Source: Echinostoma caproni (lineage: Eukaryota; Platyhelminthes; Trematoda; Plagiorchiida; Echinostomatidae). From it: a stretch of DNA of 35,414 bases. Shown in pieces: positions 1-10,755 of this stretch. The position numbers and the translations under genes are program-made. Location: NCBI GenBank assembly GCA_900618425.1, contig UZAN01040212.1, forward strand, positions 9,563-44,976, in the 5' to 3' direction. The notes under the pieces were generated by a model, which saw nothing but the letters and a program-made list of their open reading frames with translations, was not told the origin of the DNA and made no database searches. Each line of letters starts with the position of its first letter. The first letter of the stretch is position 1.

Positions 1-689
1 AAATTATTGGGCTGTTGATTACGCTTACGAGTGACTGATGTAAGTGAAAAACAAGAAAGGAGAAAGTACCACTCTTTGGAGTTTTTATGACCTTTTGCGG
101 GTGTTTTTGATGCTTTGATACCCAGCCGAATAACCTGAGTTCTACTTGTGAAATAGTCAGCTACCTACGCCAGTATGTGCCTAGGACAACCAGATGATTC
201 CACTGTACGAAGTAGGAGGGAACGTGGAACCGAGTCAAAAGACATATTTCAGATTCCAATGTTGCGATTATGGAGCTATGAGCTAGACAGGCGATATCAT
301 GCAAATGAACCCGTCGGTTCTATGCGCAAACTGGGAACGGTCGCCATTATCATCGAAATCGTATTGCATAATACACTGTAGCGAAAATCACTGATCGCTG
401 CAAACTCATAATGCAAACAAGGTTATTGAGAATATCTATGAAGGATGGGTTTTGGGAAAAAAGAGAACCTTTCCAACCAAGACACAGAGTACACAGTCCA
501 ACTGTGAATTCAAAATACATCACGCATTCGGGACAGATAAGAAGTGACAGTAAGATTGTCACTGTTGTCAGGACCATCAGTGTTTCTAACCATGAAGTTA
601 CCAAGTCTTTCAGCTCTAATCCGGAAGTCGAGAGATACCTACTTCACTTAATCACTCTGCACATGTCTCATGTGTCGTCCCCACGTCAT
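1..689. other. 3' flank of RTE-like element; no gene seen
   Basis: On the minus strand, the part nearest 690 may still be the decayed C-terminal tail and 3' UTR of the RTE-like element. A segment reading TSWLETL near 575-595 recalls the W-x-x-T-L motif common near the end of such proteins, but the frame is broken. The remaining open segments show no splice logic or recognisable motifs. Confidence 0.4.
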
Positions 690-737
690 CAGCTGGCCTC
701 CACGTAGCTCTCTCCATTCTGGAGCGGTCACTGCAAA

Positions 738-1250
738 TCAAGCACGGTGTGGTGAGCGACAGTCAGGCATACGCAAAACGTGTGTTAACCAACGGAACCA
801 AAATAGCTGAATTCGATGCGGATAGCGAGCTCGTGTTCGATACAGTACCGAACGACCGACGATTTCTAGTTTAATAACGCACTTACTCCATCCCCCTTGG
901 CCACAATATGTAAGCATCAGCTGTCTAAAACCACTCAGTGTCTTCTGCCTCATAAAATCGTACCTGACAATCGTAAAAGAACAACTGATCGTGTAGTGGC
1001 GAAGCATGCGTAAATCTTCAAATTGAGTGAAACGTCGTGTAGTCATGCGTACGCTGCCCAAGCCTTGAAAATCCAAGCGGCTGTCTGCTTTGATGCGCTA
1101 CCATCAAGCAGTTATCAATTACAAAAAGCAATCAACTTAAGCTATTTGTGACCACCTAGTTTCAGAACGGGACTCAGCGACACTAAATGTTGCAGCATCA
1201 CTTTACACTTTGAAGATGCAAAGCGCAGGCCGAACGGAGCAACCTTACTT
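738..1250 (-). pseudogene. RTE protein C-terminal region remnant
   Basis: The minus strand reads VAPFGLRFASSKCKVMLQ (about 1240-1190), a KARAAFANLRHLW-like stretch near 1075-1030, and FRWLTHVLRMPDCRSPHRA just above 738. These are the post-palm motifs of trematode RTE-like proteins, including the LRW.GHVLRMP signature. Internal stops and a shifted frame show it is not functional. A continuation after HRA reads VTAPEWRELRGGQLMTW down to about 690, which extends the homology to the usual family tail. Confidence 0.75.
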
Positions 1251-2160
1251 GCTACTGTGTCAAATACGCCTTAAGCATGCTCCATACATTCGAACATGCA
1301 AAGGATTTCGTCGATGCACTGTAGGTTGCACAGATTTTCTCTAGTTGTCCTTTCAGTACCGACATTTTGAGATCACTTAATGCGTTCCGTAGAATTTCGT
1401 CTATGACGGAATGGTACAGAGATTGTGACATNTTGTGACATAGAGCACCCTTAGCTAACACCACTGCCAGTTACCAACGATCTACTCAGCTAGCCGGAGA
1501 CTCTTATGCTGTCAGAAGTATGTGACTAAAGTGACCGCATCATGACCACATATTTCCGCGGCATTCCTCTGAGAAGAAGCAAACCCATTGCTGATTCGCG
1601 ATCGAGGGCTCCTTCTAGGTCAAGGAAGACGACAACCCTTAGTCGACGATGTGTATGGCGTAGCTCGAGTACTTTAAGCAGAGTGGAGCGTTGGTCAATG
1701 CAACGGCGACCTGGTGGAAATCCCGCTTGTTGTTCGCGAATATTTGTTTCCCTAAACGATGTCAGACGTTGAATTATGACGGAGTCTAATATACTGGCGC
1801 TGAGTTGGATCAAAAGTATCACAGAATGACTTACGCAGTTGTTACGATCGCCCATCTTGAAAAATTGAAACAATCAGTGATAACCTCCAAGATGATGGGA
1901 TGCGCTGTTGTGGCCAGACGTTATGCATTGATACAGTAATTGAGTCTACGAGATCATCCTCCCTCATACTGAAAATTGTGTCAGGAAGTCCGTTAGAACC
2001 TGCTGCTTTTCCTTTCGTCAAAACCTGGATGTAAGATTGTCCTTTATCTTCAATAGGAAGTTCATATGACAGCATCAACTACATTAAACGAGATAGTCAG
2101 GTTAGCGCCTGGAAGTTGAACTTTTCATTAAAATACTCCGCCATCCGTTCAAGCCGTTGT
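1250..2160 (-). pseudogene. RTE reverse transcriptase remnant
   Basis: Minus-strand segments in order are ERMAEYFNEKF (about 2150), GKAAGSNGLPDTIF (about 1990), IPSSWRLSLIVSIFQ (about 1900), REQQAGFPPGRRCIDQ (about 1740), VVVFLDLEGALD (about 1640), a decayed SHTS..RVSG stretch, and SGV.QGC (about 1455). These match RT motifs 0 to 4 of RTE-like elements, including the AGFRPGR..IDQ signature. The palm aspartate of the FLD motif remains. The second catalytic motif (YADD) lies in a frame-broken stretch near 1330 and is not intact. At least four frame changes and several stops separate the pieces. A single N at 1432 sits between two copies of the same nine bases. Confidence 0.8.
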
Positions 2161-2662
2161 TCCCGACTGTGAATAGCTTGCCCACTTTTGTCGGCGATTT
2201 TTTCACTAATTGTCGTTCGCCGACCTCCCGTGCTGTGTATCCTTTGGAACAGTCTTAGACTATTCCCGTGATGCAGCTGTTACTTACAGTTCAGTAGCTA
2301 ATGCCGCCCACCATTTTCCACAGTCTTACTTGAGGGTCTTCGTTAGCTGATTTTGCAGACATCCGCTGCAACTGCTTTGATCCCAAACAGTCGAAATTTG
2401 CCACTTTTTCTCCATCAATGCAACTGGCTCATCAGTTTTCCAATGCACAATATTGGTTACCGCTTCAGATCCAGAAGGAACCCTCGCTGTGGAGTGCATT
2501 GATCCTTTAATCTGATTCCGTTTTTCACCTACACTACCACGCTGCAACGCGTTTCGTTCTAACTCTAGTTCTGATTCTGAGTGGGTACGAACGGTTCGGA
2601 CAGATAAGTGATGATCTGCCAACCCGAGTTTGGTGGGATTGAAGGAGTACACTGCATCAAAC

Positions 2663-2885
2663 TTAGTGCGTGATCAGATTTACGCAGGCGGTCCAATATG
2701 ATCTGCAGTTGTGAGTTGAGTCACACCAGTGGTAGCTTACTGCTATGTGGTCGATTTGAGTAAGCGTCTCTGTTACATTGGAGCCCCAAGTTGCTTCCGT
2801 AGAGAGCTGTTGGTACTGAATAGGAACGAATGGTGATCTGTGCAGAACTGAATAAATCAATCGCCGTTATCTGTTCGTTAGGGGG
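2663..2885 (-). pseudogene. RTE endonuclease domain, C-terminal remnant
   Basis: The minus-strand reading contains TQIDHIAVSYHW followed by a CRSYW segment. This corresponds to the end of the apurinic/apyrimidinic-type endonuclease of RTE elements, where the family reads TQIDHI..S.RW...DCRSYW and then SDHALV. The preceding residues (SVLHRSPFVPIQYQQLSTEATW) match the family stretch that ends in ATW ahead of this motif. The catalytic N-terminal half is missing and the SDH motif is damaged, so the domain cannot be active. Confidence 0.7.
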
Positions 2886-3003
2886 GCAAAGATCGGCTAG
2901 CTAACGAAGTGCTCAATTTTTCAACTTGCGCGAGCACAACCATACCGGGGCTTCAGTGCAACCAAATGAGTTCGGTAGGTGTAGCATAGAGCTCGTATTT
3001 TAG

Positions 3004-3210
3004 TGTCTCGGAATGGCGGTTGGTTGGTGCATGCACCGAAATAATGAACAAACACCTTTTGCTGTTGCTTCCCTTTCGGACGCTGATAGACCCTTGGAGC
3101 GGCCACGCACAAAGTCGACGGTTGAAGAGGATCTAATTGATGATGATAATGATGAGACTGCGTCGCTTATCTTTTCAAATACGCAAGATACGACAATTTT
3201 GAGTGAGGAA
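3004..3210 (+). CDS. Possible terminal exon of an unknown gene
   Basis: An acceptor-like TTTTAG ends at 3003 and the next bases read in frame (CLGMAVGWCMHRNNE...) for 68 codons to a TAA that overlaps an AATAAA at 3208-3213. The tail is acidic (EEDLIDDDNDETASL) and looks like a cytoplasmic C-terminus. An alternative is an internal exon using the donor A|GTGAGG at about 3200. Any earlier exons would lie outside the window or beyond the RTE-like insertion. No family was recognised. The polypyrimidine tract before the acceptor is weak. Confidence 0.35.
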
Positions 3211-4085
3211 TAAAATTGCATGTTCCTTCGTTTATCAATGCATTTTTCCAACCGTACTTTATTGTTCGCCCTTTATTCTCCCTTGTCTACTAAGAAGGGA
3301 TTTCTTTACTCTACGTCGCAGTTTAGTAGTTATCAGCCATGTTTCTCTTATTACTTTAAACACTCTGATCACAAAATTGTGTAATTTGCGTATCACTTCC
3401 TGTGAGAATTTCGGTCATAGAATACTCAATGACACCAGTCATTCACTCAATCCTGATTTATCTGCTTGACATTCCCACGCTTCAACCAGATCCAATTTTC
3501 GCTCCTTGCTCTCCCGCATAAACATTTATCGCAACTCAACGGTTCCCTATCCAGCTCGTATTCTCATTGGCACGACGAAGATCCCGATCGAACGAATTTT
3601 AAATTTGCAAAGATGACCACCCATTTAAGTTTTCATCATTGTTATATATTTTTTTCATTTCATTTTGTATCCGATTGTAACTTGAACACATTTTTCGACT
3701 GAAATGTAGACACAGTTGCCTGCACATGTCATTTATAATACAATAACACGATAAAATCTTAAATTGATACACGGGCGTCTTGAATTGAAAGGGTATGGTT
3801 GACGAACCACGTTATAACATCATGCGTTGAACTTAGTTCGACCTTAAAACTGTCATGATGAATGCGTCAATCGGTTGGAACATACACTGGTAACAACAAA
3901 AGCGAACGAACGAATTAACGTCTACAGACGCTAATGGTACACATTTTTCACTAGAAAATCAAGAATAGCTTGCACAGCGAAAAATCAATTTGAATATGGG
4001 AAAGACGACAATGTTGTGAGTGTACCTCGTACAAGATATTTCACTCATTTTAGATGTAACCTCAAAGTACCTTTGTTTTCCTTAG
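3211..4085. other. No gene seen; T-rich spacer
   Basis: This stretch carries many stops in all frames apart from two T-rich chance ORFs of 78-88 codons (3203-3702) without motifs. If 3004-3210 is a terminal exon, the first part is its 3' UTR. Otherwise it is intron. No promoter-like element was seen before the exon at 4086. Confidence 0.4.
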
Positions 4086-4244
4086 ATGGGTTAATAATGA
4101 TGCGTTTCTTATAGCCAAAACAGCTGTATATTATGGTGGACATCATATAATGGATGCCGTGGTTAGCCTAACATTGGAACGGAATCGAGAAATATCTGCA
4201 ACTAATATGAGATCTTTGGATCAGAAAAATTTCCTTGAAGAAAG
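4086..4244 (+). CDS. Internal exon A of proposed gene 4086-20165
   Basis: The acceptor TTTGTTTTCCTTAG|A and donor AAAG|GTAGGC flank 159 bases open in one frame (1 + 52 codons + 2 bases). The product includes AFLIAKTAVYYGGHHIMDAV and then a charged stretch ending LDQKNFLEER. The composition is that of a real helical protein rather than AT-rich noise. The exon ends in phase 2, which fits the exon starting at 5835. No family was recognised. The true 5' end of the gene was not found, so it probably starts upstream of, or in, the region before 4086. Confidence 0.5.
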
Positions 4245-4383
4245 GTAGGCAGTTTCGGGATAACTAGACACATAAATGAAAAAGGGCTGAATACCGCATA
4301 CATATTAAGCTAAAGACGTCATAAAAGATTTAAAATTCTTCCATCCATAAAGAATACGCAGGACGGTAGATCTAAGTTCCGTT

Positions 4384-4590
4384 GTAAATAAACAGTTTAT
4401 AATTATAAACATTGGTAACAACTAACCAGACTAACCTACTTTTCATCGATCCGATTTATTTTGTCAACCTGTCAACTGTCAACCGATTTTTACACTACAT
4501 ATTAGCATCTTTTACTGTTTACCCTGCTATATCGCAGTTCCTAGAATTACTCACGTTTTCGGATTCCCGAGGGGTGTGACGAAGCGAGAA
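4384..4590. repeat. Dispersed repeat, copy 1
   Basis: This segment is related in direct orientation to 6351-6525. Both contain the ordered blocks TATAAACATTGG, TAGCATCT-TACT, TGCTAT-TCGCAGTT and GATTCCCG-GGG with diverged sequence between them. It is probably an old non-coding transposable element or satellite fragment inside the intron. No protein motif is seen. Confidence 0.55.
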
Positions 4591-4674
4591 ATTAACTGTA
4601 CTTCATACACGTCTGACGCCAGACTGTGAGCCCGAAACAAATCTTGTTACAATGATCTTTATTAAAAATAAATA

Positions 4675-4905
4675 TCAAATGGGAATTCGTCGTGTATATA
4701 GCACATGAAGCGTGAACTGAAAAGCTCGGAAGCACTGGACAGCTGTGTCGACTTGGTTGGGTCTCATGAGCAGTGTGAATCCATCGACCCGACTGGGGAT
4801 CGAACCCGGGACTTCATTGGCAGAACGCAAGCGTGCTACCATCTACGCCACCGAGCAGCTGATCAGACCGCTTTTCACTTTCCATTTACACGATATAGCA
4901 CAACC
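4675..4905 (-). mobile_element. tRNA-headed SINE with degenerate hammerhead ribozyme (copy 1)
   Basis: Read on the minus strand, the unit has a Pol III A box (TGGCGTAGATGG, about 4840-4851), a B box (GGTTCGATCCC, about 4795-4806), then a hammerhead-like fold at 4732-4776 and a tail GCTATATACACGACGAATTC near 4685-4704. The helix I strands ACACTG and CAGTGC pair over five bases. The core reads CTCATGA instead of CTGATGA and GAC instead of GAA, so this copy should not cleave. It resembles the Sm-alpha class of schistosome SINE-like elements in architecture. Confidence 0.7.
4732..4776 (-). ncRNA. Hammerhead ribozyme remnant in SINE copy 1
   Basis: The fold is helix I (five pairs), the core strand (one substitution), helix II GACC/AGTC with the loop CAACCA, a damaged GAA triplet, a short self-complementary helix III (ACAGCTGT) and a C at the cleavage position. 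Two core substitutions make it inactive by established hammerhead rules. It keeps the helix II and helix III sequences best of the three copies. Confidence 0.6.
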
Positions 4906-4975
4906 CATCTTTGAAAGTTTCTTTCTTCATTTCACGATTCATTTTCTATATACACGACGTACTGCCATTTGAAAT
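4905..4975 (+). mobile_element. 5'-truncated SINE tail in opposite orientation
   Basis: The plus strand reads TTCACGATTCATTTTCTATATACACGACG, cut here to its key blocks TTCACG-TTCATTT and CTATATACACGACG, matching the tail of the SINE copy at 32371-32565. It lies head-to-head with the minus-strand copy, the same arrangement seen at 32150-32565, but its tRNA head and ribozyme are lost. Confidence 0.5.
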
Positions 4976-5449
4976 TCAACCAAATCCTCCATTACTCACA
5001 TTAAAATAAATGGATTCCTTGATTTGCGCGTGGCGGATTACTGCCAGGTTGCTCGGGCCAAGGCAGGTGAATTTTCTTGAGGAATTCACCACCAGATCAT
5101 TCGGATAGCCATTTGGATAGCTTGACCCACAAGGCAGCCGGGTCGTGTGAAAACCGTAAACCATGGGGTGGGTGGGCCGGTTTCAAGTTCACCGGATTAT
5201 ACGCCCTTTGGATGGGGTCAAATGCCCAGGGTTCCCAATACATCTTGATGCCCAATCGAGCTGGTGACCACTGATACACCGAGGAGAGTGNNNGAGTGTG
5301 GGTGAGTATGGTTCGTACGCCTCTTCTTGGTTGTTTTGGAATCAGGGTTTTTGATCAACCCCCCTAGGTACACTACCAGTGGTCCACCAATCAGGTTATA
5401 GTCCCGGGATGTTGACCTTTTGGCCTCTCACTTTGATGGAAGAACACCT
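4976..5449. other. GC-richer repeat-like stretch with assembly gap
   Basis: Base composition changes sharply to GC-rich compared with the flanks. There is a run of three Ns at 5291-5293. Short ORFs on both strands (60-65 codons) overlap each other and carry no motif. It is probably an unclassified non-coding repeat; I see no gene. Confidence 0.4.
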
Positions 5450-5611
5450 CCATTGAGCCTGTTTGCCGAGCTTGGCAATTGGTGTGCAAACGTTTCATCA
5501 CCAGCTGAGGTGACATCATCAGTGCCTGTGAAGCGGCACTAATGATGTCAACTTGGCTGTTGATGAAACGTTTGCAAACAAAATGAAAAGCTCGGCGAAC
5601 AGGCGCAATGG
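5450..5611. repeat. Imperfect palindrome with 77-base arms
   Basis: Arms 5450-5526 and 5535-5611 are inverted copies separated by eight bases. The outer block CCATTG-GCCTGTT-GCCGAGCTT and the inner block GCAAACGTTTCATCA-CAGC pair well, with an unpaired stretch of about a dozen bases between them. Two inverted copies of one short repeat unit, or a foldback element, would explain this. It would form a long hairpin if transcribed. Confidence 0.75.
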
Positions 5612-5834
5612 AACTCAGTTCAACTGAGTTACGAAAACAGCTCCACCACGAGAAGGCATTGAGTAGGGTTTCATCAAAAGAGGTAAATAAAGACGCTTGG
5701 TCGTATGGGAGCATTTCACGAGGTGCAATGGACAGGTGACCAGCCGTGACCCTAGACAACCACCCCCTACCATACCGAGGTCTTCAGAGGCCCGGTTTCG
5801 GTGGGCAATATATAAAAAATTATTCGTTGTTGAG

Positions 5835-5959
5835 ATTTTTAGGACTGCAATATGAGGCTGTTATGGATGAGGCTGTGGGATTACCGCAACCTGAACAATT
5901 GTACGTTTTTCCGGAAGACATAAATTCATTTCAAGGGGTTTACCTGGAATTAGTTTGCA
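5835..5959 (+). CDS. Internal exon B of proposed gene 4086-20165
   Basis: The acceptor TTCGTTGTTGAG|A and donor TTTGCA|GTAAAT enclose one open frame reading FLGLQYEAVMDEAVGLPQPE and continuing to a LELVC end. The start takes one base to complete a codon, as exon A's phase 2 end requires. The end is phase 1, which fits the exon at 14569. A second acceptor (TTTTTAG, 5842) is stronger by sequence but breaks the phase with exon A. The product is acidic and hydrophobic in alternation. No family was recognised. Confidence 0.4.
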
Positions 5960-6350
5960 GTAAATGGGTTTGTGAAACGTCATACGACCAAATCCCGTTA
6001 GCATTTCCATGAGAGTGAAACGAAGCACCATGATCATAGAATGTGTTCAATTCAACTATTTTGTGGTGATCTCGTCAGATGCGTACATACATTCAGATCA
6101 CGTTTGGTTAAAAAATGTGACAGGTGTGTGGACAAGCGAACACAATCCGGTTCGAACTGGTGACCTGTGACCTTCGTATTGATTGATTTCTCCTCCCCGC
6201 ATGTGTTCTCCTATCCCCAAACCTGTCACGTTTGTGATGATCAGACACTTGAAACTTAAAGTGGGCCAAATACCACTTGCACCGTAGTAGTATTAGTCTT
6301 TTAAATGTCTTCCTCACTCGAAAGCTGCGTTAGAGAGTACAATTAAATTT

Positions 6351-6525
6351 CGTGATAAATGAACGGTATATAAATATAAACATTGGAAACAAGTGACGGA
6401 ATGACATTCTCACTAAATTCCCATTGTTTTTTTCAGATTGCTAAATAGCATCTACTATTGAGTAACATGCTATGTCGCAGTTTCTGATCTTTACCCACAT
6501 TTTAGAATTCCCGTGGGACAGCAGG
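6351..6525. repeat. Dispersed repeat, copy 2
   Basis: This is the direct partner of 4384-4590, sharing TATAAACATTGG, TAGCATCT, TGCTATGTCGCAGTTTCT and GAATTCCCG blocks in the same order. A TTTTTTTCAG in it looks like a splice acceptor but every frame after it closes within a few codons. Confidence 0.5.
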
Positions 6526-9500
6526 TGGTTGACTGCACTACGGTGTAGTAGGTCGTACCCCGGAAGGATCAAAGAGAACATCGAAACAGCACACGGTAAC
6601 AAGTTTCACAAGGATCTTGAAAGGAAATAAGCCCGGATTGTGGCCCAAGTCAATCCGTTCTGGTGTCCACGCGTGTGCGTACAACAGAATTAAGAGCTAG
6701 CTTTGGTTAAATGATTACCCGTGTAACGAACTGTCAAGTGGAATGATCACGGTCAAATAAAGATTAGGCCCAAATAGCATATGTAAACTATAATTAACGG
6801 TATAAGGCCGGAATGTTTATATCCCCTGTAACTACCAATCACTCTGATCGATCGCAAACATTCAAAGGTTAGCTGAACCAAATGCTACTGGACACAAACT
6901 TCATGAATTATTCTCATTATCTTCGTTTATTGATAGAACAATCAACTGGATATCTTTGAGATCAAGAATACGCAGAGATAGAAAATGATGATCTAGGCCG
7001 GCCGATTCCCACATAGCAAATAACATCATCTTATTGTGACAAAATCTCACTTACGCAACCGATTTAAATGTAAGCCAAAAGCAATACACTGCCATAAAGC
7101 TTCAAAGTTCAAGAGTCTAGTGAGCATAAATGCTCTCGTATCCAGAATTTTAATCTTAACGAAAGAAATTATTAATTATGTGCAATTAGTAGACATTCAC
7201 TTTCTTTCACAAGGGTTGTGCTTGTGTGTCTCAAAATAAATAATGGTGCCTTTTGAAATAAAAACTAACGCAACCTACGTCTAAAAAAATATTGTTCCAA
7301 GTTTCAAATATATAAGAGTAAGGCTCAGAAAGAGGAAGTGATTGAATTTTGGATGTTGATAAACTTTACAAGTAATTAAACAATGGTTTTCTACGTTATA
7401 AAGCTTTGAATGTCCTCTTTAAGTGTAGGTGGATGTAGGTCGGGATGGGAATGTCGCTGCCGATGTGCCCCTAAGCTGATGGTAACTTTTGCAGTCATTT
7501 TTTAACCGGTCTGGGCAACAATATCAGCGGCCCTTCCCCAAGTAGTGAATCGGCTGCCGATTTGGAACGCTACAATTTGATTTGATTTCATTAATTATAA
7601 TTCTATTAGAATATATTGGACTGTGAAGATCAAAAATTATAGGCCATTGGACGGGATGCGTTTGCCCCCAGAAATCTGAAAGGTTTGGATGATTACATCT
7701 CTGATCGGTCTGTATGTTCAATCGTTACCGGTGATACTGATGGAAATGATACCGAATCTACTGCTACGTACTAAATATTTGAGATTTATTACTTTTATCG
7801 GGGAGGGGGGGGTGACTGGAAAGTTCACCTATAAAATCTAAATAATGAACTCCATTAACCTATATTGCGTAGTAGGAACGAGTATGATAGTCTCGTTTTT
7901 TAACTCATGGACTTTGTTTTACTGATTTCTTGATAAACAATTATTCAGTTGTGGAAATGCCGTGTTGCAATGAATGGTTGATTGGACGTTCTCTGACAAG
8001 AGCTGCAAATGCATTATTCATAATCTCATCATTCTCTGTTTTTTTTCTGTGTTAAAGATATCCCAAAAAGCGTTTCGTCTCACCTCCTCTAATCAAAACT
8101 ACACCCACTCCTTGGCATTATTCCTGCAGCGTCTTAAACCTCCCAGGATGCAATAGCATTCAAGCAGACCTGATTTTCGTGACTGCTATGACATAGAGCT
8201 ATACTCGTGTGGTTTACCGGCAACCATTTGTCCGTTTGTTGGCCTAATCCTGTCATTAGGTGTGTTTTGCTATCCGCAACTGAATCACCCTTCAAACAGA
8301 ACCCACTCTCTCTGTCTTTTGAACATGATATTGAACAAATTTTGCTTTTGATGCATAATAACCGGTCATAACCCATGATTAGCGAAGGGTGCGCGTCAAA
8401 TGGAAACTAAATTGGTTTCTGGGTAAACCAATGAGAAACAGCGCACGAAATGACATATCACAATTCCAATGTGGTGTTCATTAATCTTCTAGGTTCATCT
8501 ATGGTCCTGTCGTGACCCGAATTTCGAAAGGAAATACAGCGAACCTGGACGTTTCAAAAGCTGATTCCGATTGTGCATTCGTATTCCAATAATGTCTAAG
8601 TTATCAAAATTTTCCGAAGAAGAAAATTTGTGGAGGCAGAGAAGATTTACATTTTATGAAAACAACAGAGAACACAATGGTTTTAAGCTAGTCAGATAAA
8701 CAAATAGGATGGTGCATCTTCTTTTATTTTCTGTAAATAAGAGGAATGTAAACATGTCTTTAAATCATTAGCGGATACGTATATTGAGAAAGAATTGTTT
8801 TTTTGGTTATTTTGTCTATTATTATTGACCATTTTTTGTTGTTTCACTTTGGAATCTAAAAGCTGATTTTCATCAATTAATTATTATTACTAATGATAAG
8901 CCTTGTATATCAGATTTATACAATCTGTAAGCTAATGTTTCAAGCCTTAATTTATCAAGTACTCAGATTCAGAATACTTTCAACCAAGTCAATTCCTAAG
9001 GCTAATGCTTGAATAGCTGAAGTGTGCTGTGATCAGTAAGTTTACAAATTTTCTGATAAACAGACCGGAAGTTCATTGGGCGTTCTACCTTTGAAGTGCG
9101 GGTATGGTCCTCAAAATGGTCGCTGGATGAACGCTGTTAAAGCAATCATTTTAGGCCAAAACTACTATATAGAAATTTCATCTTATCAATTTACACTTTG
9201 TTCACACAGCAAGATTTATGACTTACCAGTAAATGTTTACTTATAAGACCGTAATAAGCAGACCGCATCACTATCAATTAAGCACTGGCTTACCTGTTTG
9301 TGTTTTCACTGTTTTGGAACTTTGAGCTACAATGATGTAATGCAGTTAAATTGGGTAAAATGTGAATAACTGTTGAAAAGTGAGCAACATTGCACTCATC
9401 AATATGATCAAAGGGAAATAACTGAATCGATCACAATTTTCATTATATTTTAATAACTATTGTAATAGTTATAGTCGACCGGGTAATCTTCCCTCAGTGA

Positions 9501-10599
9501 TTTTTTAATGTATCCATTTGATTATCCTAGTTATATAAAAATAACATATATAAAATACCAGGAACAAACACAATTCGATCAGTTTTGTTTTGAAAATTGA
9601 GACCGGGTTGGTTCGTCATTAGATTTGAAATCATAAAAATAAAAGGAACCAAAAACAGAACTAAGTGTATTCCAGGCAATTTCTATTCTATGAAGATTGC
9701 CGGAAGCTCTAGGGAAATCGTTTGGTTTCAATTCACAGATAGCCAACCGATTTTGTTTTGCGTTTGAGACCAATTGACTTAACAGTTATCGCCGGGGGAG
9801 GTATATGAGCAAACTTCAGCAAATAATTGCGGACAAACTCGTTCGGAGCTGCATATCACGGCAGCAGCTCACGCATGGAGGGCTGGATAAGCACTAATAT
9901 AGAGTTTTAACAAGTGAAAAATCTATCATGCCTTGAAGGAGTATTTCCTCGATTATGTCGATCATATTAAATATGAATAAATAGCGTTTCGGAACATGAC
10001 ATTTGAGTTGAATCATCAACAGAATAATTTTCCAAAAAGAACGAAGCGGTAATGCGAGTATAATTTGTTGACTAATGCAATTAATTAAATACGGATTTAT
10101 AGTGTTTTACATTGTTTGATTCTTGCCGAATGAATGACTAAGACCATTTTACGCTGAAACTAATCTCTTCGGTCAGTGGATCTGTGCATTTATCCAAGAT
10201 AAACATATGTCAACTATCATAGTTTTCTGTCACCAATCATAGAATCCATGGATACCGATGGCGGAATATTTACATTTTGTTACATTCAATATTTTAAATA
10301 AAGTGTTGCTTTAGTTTAGTTTTTAAAAGTCATTCATTTGTTTCATATATATTGCATGGTGTTTCATTACGAAAAGTGAAATCAGTTTGTTATACTCACG
10401 AGATCAAAATAATTTCTAACTAAAATAAGGGATTCCAAGAAGGGTTTGATTATCGTGGATCGACTGGTGAAAACATCTACATAAAACTTCAATCAATTTG
10501 GACAATGGACCTAGTCTTAGAAATTCATTCGGTGAACTCCGGTGGCGTCTAAAGGAAAACCTGTCGTGGCAGTCAGTTTGCGTGCTATGTGGTGGATGT
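6526..10599. other. Presumed intron; no gene supported
   Basis: This is the left part of the long intron between exons B and C. It is AT-rich with scattered ORFs under 85 codons. A G-rich run lies at 7801-7812. Open segments after AG at 8505 (32 codons) and 9064 (about 60 codons, starting TGSSLGVLPLK) have weak or phase-incompatible splice context and are not called. No SINE or RT motif was found here. Confidence 0.4.
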
Positions 10600-10755
10600 C
10601 ATATGCCTCTGTAAGTTGGATGGGTGATTTGCATGTGAAAACATCCGTGCCGTCGGTGTGGCCTCGTAGCTCATCTGGTAAAGTATGCGCTTTACGAAAG
10701 TATAAGTAACGTCCATGCTTGGGTTCGAATCTCACCAAGACTAATAAACTTTTCA
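10600..10755 (+). mobile_element. tRNA-derived SINE (different family)
   Basis: A consensus Pol III A box (TAGCTCATCTGG, 10667-10678) is followed 43 bases later by a perfect B box (GGTTCGAATC, 10722-10731). The acceptor stem ends do not pair and the anticodon arm is poor, so it is not a working tRNA gene. No hammerhead core is seen. The long minus-strand ORF through this region is produced by the repeat. Confidence 0.6.

Larger units (their letters stand above)
690..2890 (-). mobile_element. Degenerate RTE-like non-LTR retrotransposon
   Basis: Read on the minus strand, this stretch gives the pieces of an endonuclease plus reverse-transcriptase polyprotein in correct order. They are the endonuclease end (2885-2663), linker (2652-2326), RT fingers and palm (2160-1250), and a C-terminal tail with the RLRWLGHVLRMP-type motif (about 790-740). 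Such proteins copy their own RNA at a nick made by the apurinic-type endonuclease. The copy is dead: frames shift repeatedly, stops are frequent, and the N-terminal half of the endonuclease was not found beyond 2890, so it is probably 5' truncated as is usual for this class. I place it in the RTE-like group from motif wording alone; a CR1-like origin is less likely. Confidence 0.85.

Noticed and set aside
5487..5576. CTGATGATGTCACC...GGTGATGAAACG on the minus strand as another hammerhead
   Set aside because: The pairs next to the core in helix II do not form without a bulge, helix III is almost absent, and the other arm has CTAATGA. The palindrome explains the complementarity.
5391..5759. 122-codon minus-strand ORF
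   Set aside because: It runs straight through the palindrome arms, so the openness comes from the repeat.
7047..7112. Minus-strand exon with donor GTAAGTGA
   Set aside because: The donor is strong and the frame protein-like, but the acceptor tract is poor and no partner exon was found on that strand.
9064..9249. Plus-strand open segment of about 60 codons
   Set aside because: The acceptor lacks a polypyrimidine tract and its phase does not fit the neighbouring exons.
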